Source of the DNA: Auricularia sp. M13
Taxonomy: Eukaryota; Basidiomycota; Agaricomycetes; Auriculariales; Auriculariaceae
Reading direction: 5' to 3'
Assembly (NCBI GenBank): GCA_037042915.1
Contig: CM073199.1
Span: 2,294,001-2,358,000, forward strand
DNA length: 64,000 nt
Positions within the stretch are counted from its first letter, which is position 1, and each line of letters starts with the position of its first letter. The notes under the pieces are model-generated. The model was not told where the DNA came from, did not search any database, and worked only from the letters and a program-made list of their open reading frames with translations. A program made the translations under genes and the position numbers. Positions 10,099 to 19,210 of this stretch are shown piece by piece.

Positions 10099-10205
10099 GG
10101 AACTCATTTATTGGATGGAAGGCTCTCAGAATTTGAAGGATGTTCTCAGACAGAGGAGGACACCTCTTTTTGGAGGTTTTTTTTTAATGTGCAGAATAAG
10201 GAGGA
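9800..10205 (+). repeat. Dispersed repeat, copy 1 (ends in T-run plus AATGTGCAGAATAAGGAG)
   Basis: Collinear with 40676-41100 from the GAGTTGTACACTTGG head to the GGTTTTTTTTTAATGTGCAG tail. No coding capacity is credible, because the open frame is just a product of the in-phase repeat units. The class is unknown; the termini are not inverted. Confidence 0.7.
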
Positions 10206-10729
10206 TAGTCCAGCTCTTCGACGATGCTGAGAAGGCGGTTGACCATCGGCTGCATGGCAGGACTGTCGATAGCCAGTATTTCGGTGGCGTTGTTCCTGAG
10301 GTCGTCGTCAAGTTCAATGCCACCATGAGTGCGGATATTGTCTACCACAGCCCTCAATTGCAGATTAAGTGGGGGTAGGTCATGCGGATTGGATGGTGCT
10401 ATGGCCAGGATTTCGGACACAGTGTTCCTGAGTTGGTCGTCAAGTGAGATGCCCCCGTGGGCGCGGATGGTGCCTATGGTAGCCTTCAACTGCATACGAA
10501 GCGCAGAGCTATCATGCGGAAAGATGCTGGCGAGGAGGGTGACCTTGCGCTGCAGAGCCTGCATATGGTGGACTTTGGTATATGCCATGTATTTGCTCAT
10601 ATGCTGCAGCGTCGACCTGAGCTGGACAAGTACGGCGACATAATCTTGTAATGTGCGGTCTGGTCGGTGTGGAGACATGTCGGTGTACCGGACCAAGCAA
10701 CGTGAGATTTGAGCGAGCGCAGGGAGCAA
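10184..10729 (-). CDS. Hypothetical protein with internal duplication, last exon or short gene
   Basis: 181 codons on the minus strand, stop at 10184. Two homologous ~37-residue units follow each other: one with RAHGGISLDDQLRNTVSEIL and one with RTHGGIELDDDLRNNATEIL, each preceded by a QL(K/R)A-type helix. No known domain was recognised; alternating helical and acidic residues suggest a small alpha-helical repeat protein. The start ATG at 10729 is only the first in frame; upstream exons to about 11250 are possible. The last ~20 codons overlap the end of the dispersed repeat (to 10205), so the natural C-terminus may have been replaced. Confidence 0.45.
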   Translation of the reverse strand: MLPALAQISRCLVRYTDMSPHRPDRTLQDYVAVLVQLRSTLQHMSKYMAYTKVHHMQALQRKVTLLASIFPHDSSALRMQLKATIGTIRAHGGISLDDQLRNTVSEILAIAPSNPHDLPPLNLQLRAVVDNIRTHGGIELDDDLRNNATEILAIDSPAMQPMVNRLLSIVEELDYPPYSAH

Positions 10730-10905
10730 AAACGGCAGTCACGCATGGGGCAACTCCACTGGTGCGGCGGAAGCAAGCGTGTAGTTTGGCTCTTTTCCCC
10801 GCAGACTCGCGCAGAAGGCTCCCACGCCTCGTCAATCTCTTTATTGACCGACGCAGACTGAGTACCTGAAGAATGCCAGGTCTATTCCTGCCCATGTCGT
10901 CGGAG

Positions 10906-10937
10906 CAGCAAAAGGAGCAGCAGCAGCAGCAGCAGAA
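10906..10937 (+). repeat. CAG trinucleotide microsatellite
   Basis: A run of GCAG/CAG units (GAGCAGCAGCAGCAGCAGCAG-like). It could be coding or intergenic. Confidence 0.7.
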
Positions 10938-11268
10938 GCTTCGAGGCACCTTTGCACGTCCGCGTGATGAGCATCCCGTTTGGGACATATATGTCCATGA
11001 TGTGGTCCGTCTTGCGGCTTGATACAGGTTGACTCGTGACAGATGGTTACACAGGAGGACATGGAGGAGAGATCGCAGGAGGTCAGACAGAAGAAACGAA
11101 AGGCCAACAATGTTTGGGATCTCCATGTGGTCCGTTGGCATTGATAATGACTGCGCGATGCAGGATGAAAACCGTAATGCAAAGCGTGCTCGTGCCACTG
11201 GGTAGCCGCGCCGATGGTTTGGGCAGTGTTGTAATGGTTGTGCAATGGAATATATTTGCACATTGCAC

Positions 11269-11762
11269 CCTGTAAGTGACTGTGCCCCCCAATTCTAGGT
11301 GGATTCCAGGTGGAAAAATGCAACTATGCAAAAAAAAGTGTCAGAATGTCAAATCCATCATATTTTGATGGTGTACCCCCTCAGGTGGAATTTGGGTGGA
11401 ATTCCACTGGACCGTTGGATTGGATGGGCCAATATGGCCGAATTCCGGTGGAATTCCACTGGAAACAATGTGGAAATTCATCAAAAACTGTAATTAAGTG
11501 TTAGGTTAGGTTAGGTTAGGTTAGGAGTTAGGTTAGGTTAGGAGTTAGGTTAGGTTAGGTTAGGTTAGGGGTTAGGTTAGGTTAGGTTAGGTTAGGTTAC
11601 TAGAACGTTTTCATGTTTCCTGAGGCAGCTGTGTATCTCTGAACCTTATTTGTGATGTCTAACATAATTTTTTACCCTTTAGAAAATATTTTGTCTGGAG
11701 CAGGTTTTCCACCGGAATTCCACCTGGAATCCTCCTGGAACCAGGGGGCAGTGTCAGGTTCT
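11269..11762 (+). mobile_element. 494-bp MITE copy A, hAT-like, 8-bp target duplication
   Basis: Flanked by direct CATTGCAC at 11261-11268 and 11763-11770. The termini are imperfect inverted repeats: CCTGTAAGTGACTGTGCCCC at left and the reverse complement AGAACCTGACACTGCCCCCT at right, both followed by a (T)TCCAGG(T/A)GGATTCCAGGTGG block. The interior has many GGTGGAATTCCACC-type palindromes and a TTAGGT hexamer array (11504-11605). No ORF. An 8-bp duplication with short TIRs fits the hAT superfamily. Confidence 0.8.
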
Positions 11763-11770
11763 CATTGCAC

Positions 11771-12097
11771 GCAAGGCGGTTGCGTTGTCCATGACAGTGT
11801 GCGGGTTGTGAATCGTGCGCTGAGACCGTCTGGTGGTCTGGTGATGAATGGACCAGGGATGACCATAAGAGGAAGTGAGGTACCGTAAACGCGACAGGGA
11901 GATGTTTGACAAGTCAAATAGATCGCACGAAGGAGAGTGAAACAGGATACACTGAGCTATCGCACGTCCTGAGGCGGCGAAGCCTATGCGTATTGACATG
12001 ATGCAATACATATTATGCGGAAGACAGCATTTGACCAGGGTAATTCTACAATTGAGATTTTTGACGGATTGGGTACAGGGGCGCTGGGGTACGAGAG
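11771..12097. other. No gene recognised
   Basis: Sequence between the MITE and the BRCT candidate. It may hold the 3' part or 3'UTR of that minus-strand gene. Confidence 0.3.
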
Positions 12098-13144
12098 TTA
12101 CGAGGGGGTGATGGTGTCAGAGGGAGTACAGTTCCTGGACGCGGCAGAAGGTGCTTGTATCGCTAGGCTTGCGAAAGGGAATTGTGTTATAGTATAGGCT
12201 GGAGGGGTCGCGGCGAGGCCCATGTGGCCCACGATGGACGTTTCAAGTGACCAGGATGCCGCAGAAAGCTTTCGACCAGCTTCAGCACAGGCCTGAATCC
12301 ATCCCTCATGCACCCATGCAGCTTTCTGTAGGTAAGCGTGGGAATGCCTGAGAAAAAAATTGATATGCGGACCTTGCTTGGTGACGCTGGTCCTCAGTTG
12401 GTTGCTATGAAACACTGACATCGTCGACCCTCAACGACATATGTATAACGTATCTGGCCGACTTGATGTCGCTAACGAACGCGTGAGTACGGCAGTGGTG
12501 TTGGCATTATGACACCGATGAACACGATAGAGCCCCTGGCATTGATGATTGAGTCCTTGAGCGGGGCAGAGGCGCTACTATCGATGTAGAACGTGTTGTC
12601 GAGGAAATATAGCAGAGGTTTGGTGTCGACAGCAGCAGGATTGGCCCTGCAGGTCGCAGCTGACGGGGTCACGTCTTTGGAGGCAGTACTATTAGCAGTA
12701 GGGATGAATGGCAGGGAGAAAGAGTCGGCATTGGGTTGTACGGTGCTGGGTGCAGGTGCATGATTTGCGCGATCGTGGTCGTTGACACTGCCTGGGACAG
12801 CGTTGGTTTCTGGATGGATAAGCGCTGGGTTTTGCCTGGGGTAACAGTCATGGGCGTTCTGCAGCGCGTCGAGCTGTTGTAATACGACGGAATTGCACGA
12901 GCTATAATGATATTGGATGTCGTCGTTGTCGTCAACATGGTGGTTGTTGCTGTGTAAGTCTGGGTCGAGCGGAACTGGCGGTGGGTCGAGCGCTAGGTGG
13001 GTCGAGCCCTAAGATGAGTTCAGAGTTCAACTCATCGCTGTGAAACGGCCACCAATCATCAGAGGAGGCCGAGGTCGTGATGGTCAAGGAAGGAAGGAAG
13101 GAAGCAAGGAAGATCAAAAGTACTTGGAGAGTCGGATGGGGCAT
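12098..13144 (-). CDS. Probable BRCT-domain protein, intron-split (approximate model)
   Basis: Read 13144 to 12098. A long polar region (frame containing HVDDNDDIQYHYSS and VNDHDRANHAPAPS) leads into KPLLYFLDNTFYIDSS and LKDSIINARGSIV. These fit the first strand, helix and GG-turn of a BRCT domain. After about 60 nt with a possible intron, VSDIKSARYVIHMSL occurs. Then, after another likely intron (ending before 12340), AWVHEGWIQACAEAGRKL matches the signature tryptophan helix of BRCT (W-x3-WI-x2-C). BRCT domains bind phosphopeptides or telomere and repair partners. The domain sits near the C-terminus of what is visible. Intron phases were not fully reconciled, so a decaying gene is possible. 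Rap1-like proteins also carry a BRCT, but no Myb domain was seen. Confidence 0.45.
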
Positions 13145-13842
13145 GTTTCAGGGGGTTTGCCGCCGGAACCAAGTTGGGCATTAAATGCATTAATATATGT
13201 AGGAGAAACACCCAGGCCTCGACAGCGATTGTTTTCGCACGTATGTCAATGCCAGCTATATTGGGAACTCTAGTATGTGCGAACACTAGGGCATGAGCGT
13301 GGGATCGAGAATAGAATAAGGGTGTTTATCAGTTAGGCAGTAGGACCGGGATGACGAACGGAGAAAAAACCAGTCCACTATGACTAGTACATAGGATCAT
13401 ACGCTGACGGGACACAGGAGACACAGCACTGCAATGGATGACGTGAGGTCGAGAGTGATTGTGAGAGAAAAGTGACATACTGCAATCAGCACTGGTCTGT
13501 ATGTCAGACAGGATTTCGAGAGTGACTGTGACAATCATCAAACTTGGTGTTGTCTTGCGAGGAATGGGCGAGGAGCAGGACGGCAACGGAGTATGCGCGA
13601 ATCCAGACGCGTAGAACGACGATATCTGGTGTCCCAGAGGCGTCATCATACAGCTCCTGTAGCTGGATGATAATGAATTAGGAGGAAGATGGGTGATGAC
13701 AATGAAGTTACCTTGTTGAGCAGTCGTGGGCTGACCGTGCAGTCGAGCATGTCGATCCACCAGCGCTGGTTCGGCGTGTGCCACGGGCGCAACTAGGAGA
13801 GATGATGCTGGTAATCTTGAATAGCAGAAAGAATAAAGTGTG
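13145..13842. other. Non-coding or unresolved
   Basis: A long minus-strand frame runs through here, but its composition (Ser/Pro/His-rich, no motif) does not look like a gene. Nothing else was recognised. Confidence 0.3.
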
Positions 13843-14080
13843 CTAGGCTGCTGGGTGATGCAATCTGTGCTTTGATCCAATCTTGGAGGTTGGGCTGGGT
13901 TTGCATGTGGGTGTGGGAATGGAAGAGGGCCACGGAGGCTTATGGATGAGATAAGACCGCGCGACGAGCTCATCGTCGCGAGGCAAGGCTGTGCACAATA
14001 TGGTAAGGTGATTGACGAGGAGTTGGTGCAGGATGTCCGGCGCGATGGTCTCGTGCACGTTGGCAATTGCTGCTTTATGG
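13843..14080 (-). pseudogene. Remnant resembling a Plavaka (KDZ-clade) transposase
   Basis: About 75 codons reading NVHETIAPDILHQLLVNHLTIL. This resembles the conserved (I)TPDILHQL(x)KG(x)FKDHL block of fungal Plavaka/CACTA-like transposases as I remember it. Nothing else of the ~900-residue protein is recognisable, so if correct it is a short relic. The call rests on one motif. Confidence 0.3.
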
Positions 14081-14938
14081 CAGAAAATAATATATATACA
14101 TATAAATGGTGTGGCAGGGGGCAGTGCACAAAAATTGCACCTGTTTCACTGGCTGTACGTTTGCCTAAAAGTGTTGAGCGCGTAGAGTGGTCAAAAATGA
14201 CGGCCTCCTGGAGTAGGAAGGGGGTGTATGGATTACATAACGTGATCCATGGCCTTGATGCCCAACGGCATCGGATGGGGTACAATAGCACCCCATCGCA
14301 TGGCTGACAGAGATGCGTCGCATGGACGATTACTCCAGGGGGCAGTCAGTTTAGGCGCAGATGAATTTATTAACCCCCGTGCGTGCGGCCAACTGGGGGT
14401 CCGCGGAGACACCTCCAGATCATTTTGGTATGCCCCGAGTTTCCAAGGAGCAGGGACCGCCACGAAATGTCAGTAATCAATCCACTGCCAGCACCGAGCA
14501 CCAGCGGTTAAAACCACTAGGCTACTGTGCCGCTGAAGAATTAACCCTTCAGTTTCATTTTGCACGAATATTTGGAGAACACAACGTCATAGATTGACGT
14601 TTGCATGAGAGGCTGTGTGAGAGCGTGATTTGCAGTGCACAGAAGATGTCTTCGCGATTTCTAACATCGTTCGGCGTGCCTGGGATGTTCTCTCTTGCAA
14701 TAGCAATGTTTCAGCGTGTCCACTGCTCTACGCGTGCTCTGAGCCTTCGTGAATGGGCAGAGCTGTCTTACAGTTCTGATATCCTTCTGAGTGCAAAAAG
14801 CAGCTGGGAATTGCCTTATTAGGCAAACTCAAATCTGCCTTCTCGAGCTGGGTCTTTTTGACTTCGGCACAGTTGCGACCACGCGGTTGCACCGGTTACA
14901 TCAGGGGGCCGCATGATAAGGATCATGTATATTAGGTA
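14081..14938. other. Intergenic; weak tRNA-like stretch only
   Basis: No gene. The reverse complement of about 14485-14540 has an A-box-like GGCACAGTAGCCTAGTGGTT but no good B box. Confidence 0.3.
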
Positions 14939-15339
14939 GGGAGAGAGAGAGAGAGATATTCTTCATTTTTAGACAGCGTAAGCAGGCTACAAATACAGAG
15001 CCAAGACGCTGTGGAGTGCACAGAAGACACATCCAAATGGTGAACAGGGGGCAAGCAGAGGGGGGGAGGTCTAAACAGGGGTGAAGAGGGATCAAGTGCA
15101 CACAGGTGTGGATTCTGGGGATTGACAAGAAGGTTCACAGCAAGCATAGGGAGGGGGGGTATAGGGGCATAGAGACCATAAAAAGAAACACGCACTCAGG
15201 GGGAAAGCAAATCAAGTGACATCCATGGCAGTGGCCACCTGACCACCACCAGATGTCCTCCTAGTTCTCCTGGGACCACCAGCACGGCAAGTCCAGACGA
15301 GGCAAGCTGAGTCGCACATCGAGTGGGACCCAGCACAGT
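14939..15339 (-). mobile_element. 5'-truncated half-LINE copy (ORF1 C-terminus, 3'UTR, (TC)n tail)
   Basis: On the minus strand: the last ~35 codons of ORF1 (ending GGGQVATAMDVT), a stop, then the same 3'UTR as 18945-19210, ending in a TCTCTC tail read as GAGAGA at 14939. There is no ORF2 between ORF1 and the tail. It directly abuts the plus-strand copy that follows. Confidence 0.8.
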
Positions 15340-15435
15340 AGCTTCTTGAACTCCGACTTCCACCAAGTCCGAGTCAGTGGAGCAATTCTCGCTTTTCCAG
15401 CGCGCCCCTTCATCCGCCTCTTCGATCTAACAATC

Positions 15436-16960
15436 ATGGCATCTTCCTAGAGCCACCAGGAGTCTATCGAGCCCAGGCGTGACCCTCCTGGGCCGGTGGA
15501 TCGCGAGAAATCGCAGGTGCGAGTTCCAGGCAAAACTGGGACTCCTAGAGCGCACCACCACTCCCGCTCCGCTTCCCTCGCTTCCATGGAGCTAGATAAC
15601 GACGCTGCGCACTCCCCCACGACTCTGCAGCGACTTGGCAGCTTTGTGCGGTCAGGTGTGCGCCGCTTGACCCCCAGGAGCAGCAGGAGCACCAGGAACG
15701 AGCTGCAGAGCAGGCAGCTCACTAGGAAGCGGTCTGAGAGCCCTCCTAAACACTCAGGTGCGCCCCAGCCAGTTCCCAAGCATCATAGACGCTCCTCCTT
15801 TCGTTCTTCGCATCCTGGGGTCGAGGCGAACCAGGAGGCTCGCTTTGCAGCGCCTTGGGAGGAGAACCTAACACTGCCCCCTGGTTCCAGGAGGATTCCA
15901 GGTGGAATTCTGGTGGAAAACCTGCTCCAGACAAAATATTTTCTAAGGGGTGAAAAATTATGTTAGACATCACAAATAAGGTTCAGAGATGCACAGCCGC
16001 CTCAGGAAACATGAAAATGTTCTAGTAACCTAACCTAACCTAACCTAACCTAATCCCTAACCTAACCTAACCTAACCTAACTCCTAACCTAACCTAACCT
16101 AACCTAACACTTAATCACAGTTTTTCATGAATTTCCACATTCTTTGCAGTGGAATTCCACCGGAATTCGGCCATTCTGGCCCATCCAATCCAACGGTCCA
16201 GTGGAATTCCACCCAAATTCCACCTGAGGGGGTACACCATCAAAATATGATGGATTTGACATTCTGACACTTTTTTTGCATAGTTGCATTTTTCCACCTG
16301 GAATCCACCTGGAATTGGGGGGCACAGTCACTTACAGGTGGGGACGACCCCTTCATTTCTGGACTCGATTTTCGCCCACACACATCTCCCACATCCCCTC
16401 CTGCATTCCACACAATTCCTGGCACCAGAGAGCACTCTGTGCGCGTCCCAGGCTCATTTTTGCGCGAGGGTGACGTGGCCCCATCAGCTCCGGCCGGAGC
16501 GGACTGGTACCGCCTCCAGGATGCGCCGGAACGCGCAGGAGGAGCCCAGCTGTCCCCTCCAGCCTCCCCAACTCGAGCTGCACACTCTGGTGTGCAGCAG
16601 CTGGCTGTACTGACTCCAAACCGCTCAGAACACGCTCCTACCTCTTCAGTGCGGCCCACAGTGTCTGCTCCTCGCCCCTTAGTGCACTACACACTGGGGG
16701 TGAGCCTGCTACACTCACAACATCTGCTGTGCGCTCTGGTGTGTCCAAGGACGCCCTGGGCGCAATTCCGGTTCGTTCAACAGGCATTGGTATCAATGAC
16801 CGGCTGGGGGCGTCAGGAAAAGTCGATGGGCTCGTCCTCGAGCAGGGCGCCGCATATCGAGCCACCAGCTCATCTGCTGCACCCAAAACCGTCAAAACGA
16901 GTTTGGCTTCACCAGAGCAGGCTGAGGGAGCATCCAGATTGCAGGGCCTCGTTCCCACTG
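15436..16960 (+). pseudogene. Half-LINE ORF1, 5' part (broken)
   Basis: Nearly the same protein as residues 1-350 of the intact ORF1 at 21928. Defects: codon 5 is TAG where the intact copy has TGG; a 476-bp MITE sits at 15863-16338; and a one-base deletion in a C run at about 16675-16680 shifts the frame. Similarity to the autonomous ORF1 stops abruptly at about 16960. The region is Arg/Ser/Pro-rich and disordered, as in other LINE ORF1 N-termini. Confidence 0.75.
15863..16338 (-). mobile_element. 476-bp MITE copy B, inserted in LINE ORF1
   Basis: Inverted relative to copy A. Flanks TTGGGAGG (15855-15862) and TGGGGACG (16339-16346) match at 6 of 8 positions. The uninterrupted homologous site at 22346-22353 reads TGGGGACG, which proves the insertion boundaries. 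It carries a CCTAAC array at 16026-16112. Confidence 0.85.
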
Positions 16961-17093
16961 CTGGACTCTTACCACCACCTGGTCAGAGTCAGTCTACCTC
17001 TGGCACACTCTGTCCTCTACATCTCGTACTACTGGCCCTCCTAGGGGCCCAGGGGGTCCCCCTGGCCCTCCAAAGAGTGGCTCCAGCCTGCTC

Positions 17094-18944
17094 ATGGCTC
17101 CCCCGTGGGGCTTGCCCTTGGGTGCTCCAGCCCAACCTGCCCTGGCCACTCCAGCCCCCACCACTGCCCCTGGCCCCACCTCTGGCCCTGGCCCTCCCTC
17201 TAGGACCACTCCCCCCTCCCTTGCCCCCCTTAAGCGGCCTGTAGGTGCTCTGGCTAGTCCTGGGCAACTTGCAGGTTCTGCTGGGTCTGCACCACCTCCT
17301 GGGCGCATTTCTTGGCCTAAAAAGTCCAGGAAAAGCAGTCCTATTCCCTCCACCACCTCCCAGCACCTCCCACCCGAAAGGGCTAGCTCCCAGGGTGCCT
17401 GGTTGAGCCCTGGTGAGGTGCTGCCTCAGGAGGCCGCGCGTTCATCGGTTTCAAACTCCGCTCCGGATACTTCCGGACCCTCTCCTCCTGCCCCTGCTGC
17501 CTGGCAGGCTACCTTCAGCTTCAATCTGCCTGATACTCCGGCTGTGGGTGCCCCTAGGGATGCTCTGCCCTCTCAGCCAGTTGCTCCTGACCAGGACCAG
17601 GATATGGAGCCACAGAATGACTCTGATGCTCTGGACCCTGATACACTTGCTGCTGAACTGGATGCCAAGCCTGTGACCTCCAGGAAGGCTAGGGACATCA
17701 TTTCCTTCCTGACCTACTGCCTGGGCATGGTCAAGGTGATCTATGATCGCAAGGACCGCTTTCCTAGTGCTGCTGGAGCTGCAGTTGAGGACTTTTGCTG
17801 CTCTGTGGTGCAATCCTCCACCTCCCAGCTGCTTCTTGCACAGCAGGAGGAGCTTAAGAAGCTCTCTGCCATGGTAGCCTCCCTTCAAGGCACCCTTGGG
17901 TGTGCTTCTGCTGCTGCAACCTCGTCTGCCCCAGCTGCCCAGCCTGCTGCTGCTGCTCCTGCTCGTCCTGCCAAGGACTCCTACGCTGCTCGCACTGCCA
18001 AGTCAGCTCCACCACCACCCGCTGTGCCCCGCGTGCCAGCCTCAGCTACTCCTCTTACTCGCCACGACGCTCGCCGCCTGATCCTCATGGTCAAGCCCAG
18101 TGCCTCTGTTCGCCTCGCTGTCAAGAACGCTGCTGCTGCCCGCTCTGCCATCAACACCGCCCTCGCCGGCGTCTCCCCTCCTGCTGCACCTCATCCCAGG
18201 CTTGGGGTGAGTGGTGTTGGCCTGACTCGCTCAGGCAACGTTGTTGTCTTTGCGCTGCCAGGTCTCACTGCTGCCGACTTAGAGCCCCATAGCGCTCTCA
18301 TCGCCTCTGCCTTCCTGCCCCAGGAGGCCTCCTTTTCTGGTGCTGCTCGTGACAGCCTTTGGTTCAAGGCCGTTGTCTCCAATGTTGTGCCTCCTGACCT
18401 TGGCCAGCCCCTGCCGACGTCGCAGGAGTTGCTGGCCGAGGTGGAGGAGTTTACTGCCCACCAGTTTGCCTGGGCCGCCCCTCCCATGTGGTTGGGCACG
18501 CCTACTCGCATCATCCAGCAGGGCTCTGGCTCTGTGCTACTTTCCTTCACTCGTGAAGATGACTTGCAGTACGTCCTTCGCCATGGTGTCTTCCTCTTTG
18601 GCCACGCTATGCGTGTTCGTCGCTTTCACGACTCTGATCGTCCTCGCCCCTGCTCCAACTGCTGCAGTCTGGAGCACACTGCTCGTGCCTGCGCCCAGGC
18701 CCCTCGCTGTGGCCTGTGTTCTCAGAATCATTTGACTACTCAGCATGGCTGCAGTGAGTGCGACTTCTTTGCCAACGTCCATGATTGTCTTGCACACTGT
18801 GCACATACTGTCTTGCGCTGCCCCCACTGTGCTGGGTCCCACGTGATGTGCGACTCAGCTTGCCGCGTCTGGACTCACCGTGCTCGTGGAACTAGGAGGA
18901 CATCTGGTGGTGGCCAGGTGGCCACTGCCATGGATGTGACTTGA
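17094..18944 (+). CDS. Half-LINE ORF1 protein, C-terminal part with zinc-binding cluster
   Basis: 616 codons in an open frame that probably began further upstream; the ATG at 17094 is only the first available. It encodes a Pro/Ala/Ser-rich low-complexity region (residues ~1-200), a conserved middle domain (about 320-500, homologous to the autonomous ORF1), then a Cys/His cluster at about 520-600: CSNCCSLEHTARAC, RCGLCSQNH, CSECDFF, CAHTVLRCPHC. These resemble CCHC-type knuckles that bind element RNA. The protein should form the RNP of the half-LINE and would need ORF2 protein supplied in trans. The stop at 18944 is followed straight away by the 3'UTR. The frame is long and clean compared with the broken 5' part, possibly because it arose from a different parent. 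Confidence 0.75.
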   Translation: MAPPWGLPLGAPAQPALATPAPTTAPGPTSGPGPPSRTTPPSLAPLKRPVGALASPGQLAGSAGSAPPPGRISWPKKSRKSSPIPSTTSQHLPPERASSQGAWLSPGEVLPQEAARSSVSNSAPDTSGPSPPAPAAWQATFSFNLPDTPAVGAPRDALPSQPVAPDQDQDMEPQNDSDALDPDTLAAELDAKPVTSRKARDIISFLTYCLGMVKVIYDRKDRFPSAAGAAVEDFCCSVVQSSTSQLLLAQQEELKKLSAMVASLQGTLGCASAAATSSAPAAQPAAAAPARPAKDSYAARTAKSAPPPPAVPRVPASATPLTRHDARRLILMVKPSASVRLAVKNAAAARSAINTALAGVSPPAAPHPRLGVSGVGLTRSGNVVVFALPGLTAADLEPHSALIASAFLPQEASFSGAARDSLWFKAVVSNVVPPDLGQPLPTSQELLAEVEEFTAHQFAWAAPPMWLGTPTRIIQQGSGSVLLSFTREDDLQYVLRHGVFLFGHAMRVRRFHDSDRPRPCSNCCSLEHTARACAQAPRCGLCSQNHLTTQHGCSECDFFANVHDCLAHCAHTVLRCPHCAGSHVMCDSACRVWTHRARGTRRTSGGGQVATAMDVT

Positions 18945-19210
18945 TTTGCTTTCCCCCTGAGTGCGTGTTTCTTTTTATGGTCTCTATGCCCCTATACCGC
19001 CCCTCCCTATGCTTGCTGTGAACCTTCTTGTCGACCCCCTGACTTCACACCTGTGTGCACTTGATCCCTCTTCACCCCTGTTTAGACCTCCCTCCTGCTC
19101 GCCCCCCTGTTCACCATTTGGATGTGTCTTCTGTGCACTCCACAGCATCTTGGCTCTGTATTTGTAGCCTGCTTACGCTGTCTAAAAATGAAGAATATCT
19201 CTCTCTCTCC
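18945..19210 (+). other. Half-LINE 3'UTR and (TC)n tail
   Basis: The 3'UTR is pyrimidine-rich and ends TAGCCTGCTTACGCTGTCTA, AAAATGAAGAATA and TCTCTCTCTC. The equivalent part of the autonomous LINE (29100-29391) aligns over most of its length. Confidence 0.8.

Larger units (their letters stand above)
15340..19210 (+). mobile_element. Half-LINE copy 1: ORF1-only non-LTR retrotransposon
   Basis: A 5'UTR (GTGGAGCAATTCTCGCTTTT at 15376) nearly identical to the autonomous LINE is followed by the first third of ORF1 (broken by a MITE), a diverged ORF1 C-terminal half (17094-18944) and a 3'UTR with a (TC)n tail. No endonuclease, RT or RNase H is present. Two more copies (14939-15339, 58312-59106) show the same ORF1-to-3'UTR junction, so the lack of ORF2 is a family trait rather than a single deletion. 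The tail region GGCTCTGTATTTGTAGCCTG is shared with the autonomous element at 29332. Confidence 0.8.

Noticed and set aside
9489-10136. Open frames with repeated GGWxLILGW-like peptides
   Set aside because: They arise from in-phase ~40-bp repeat units on both arms of the foldback; not a gene.
13329-14291. 320-codon minus-strand open frame
   Set aside because: Composition is Ser/Pro/His-rich with no motif, and a short transposase-like block lies in another frame of the same strand.
14485-14540. tRNA gene
   Set aside because: An A-box-like stretch only; no usable B box or acceptor stem.
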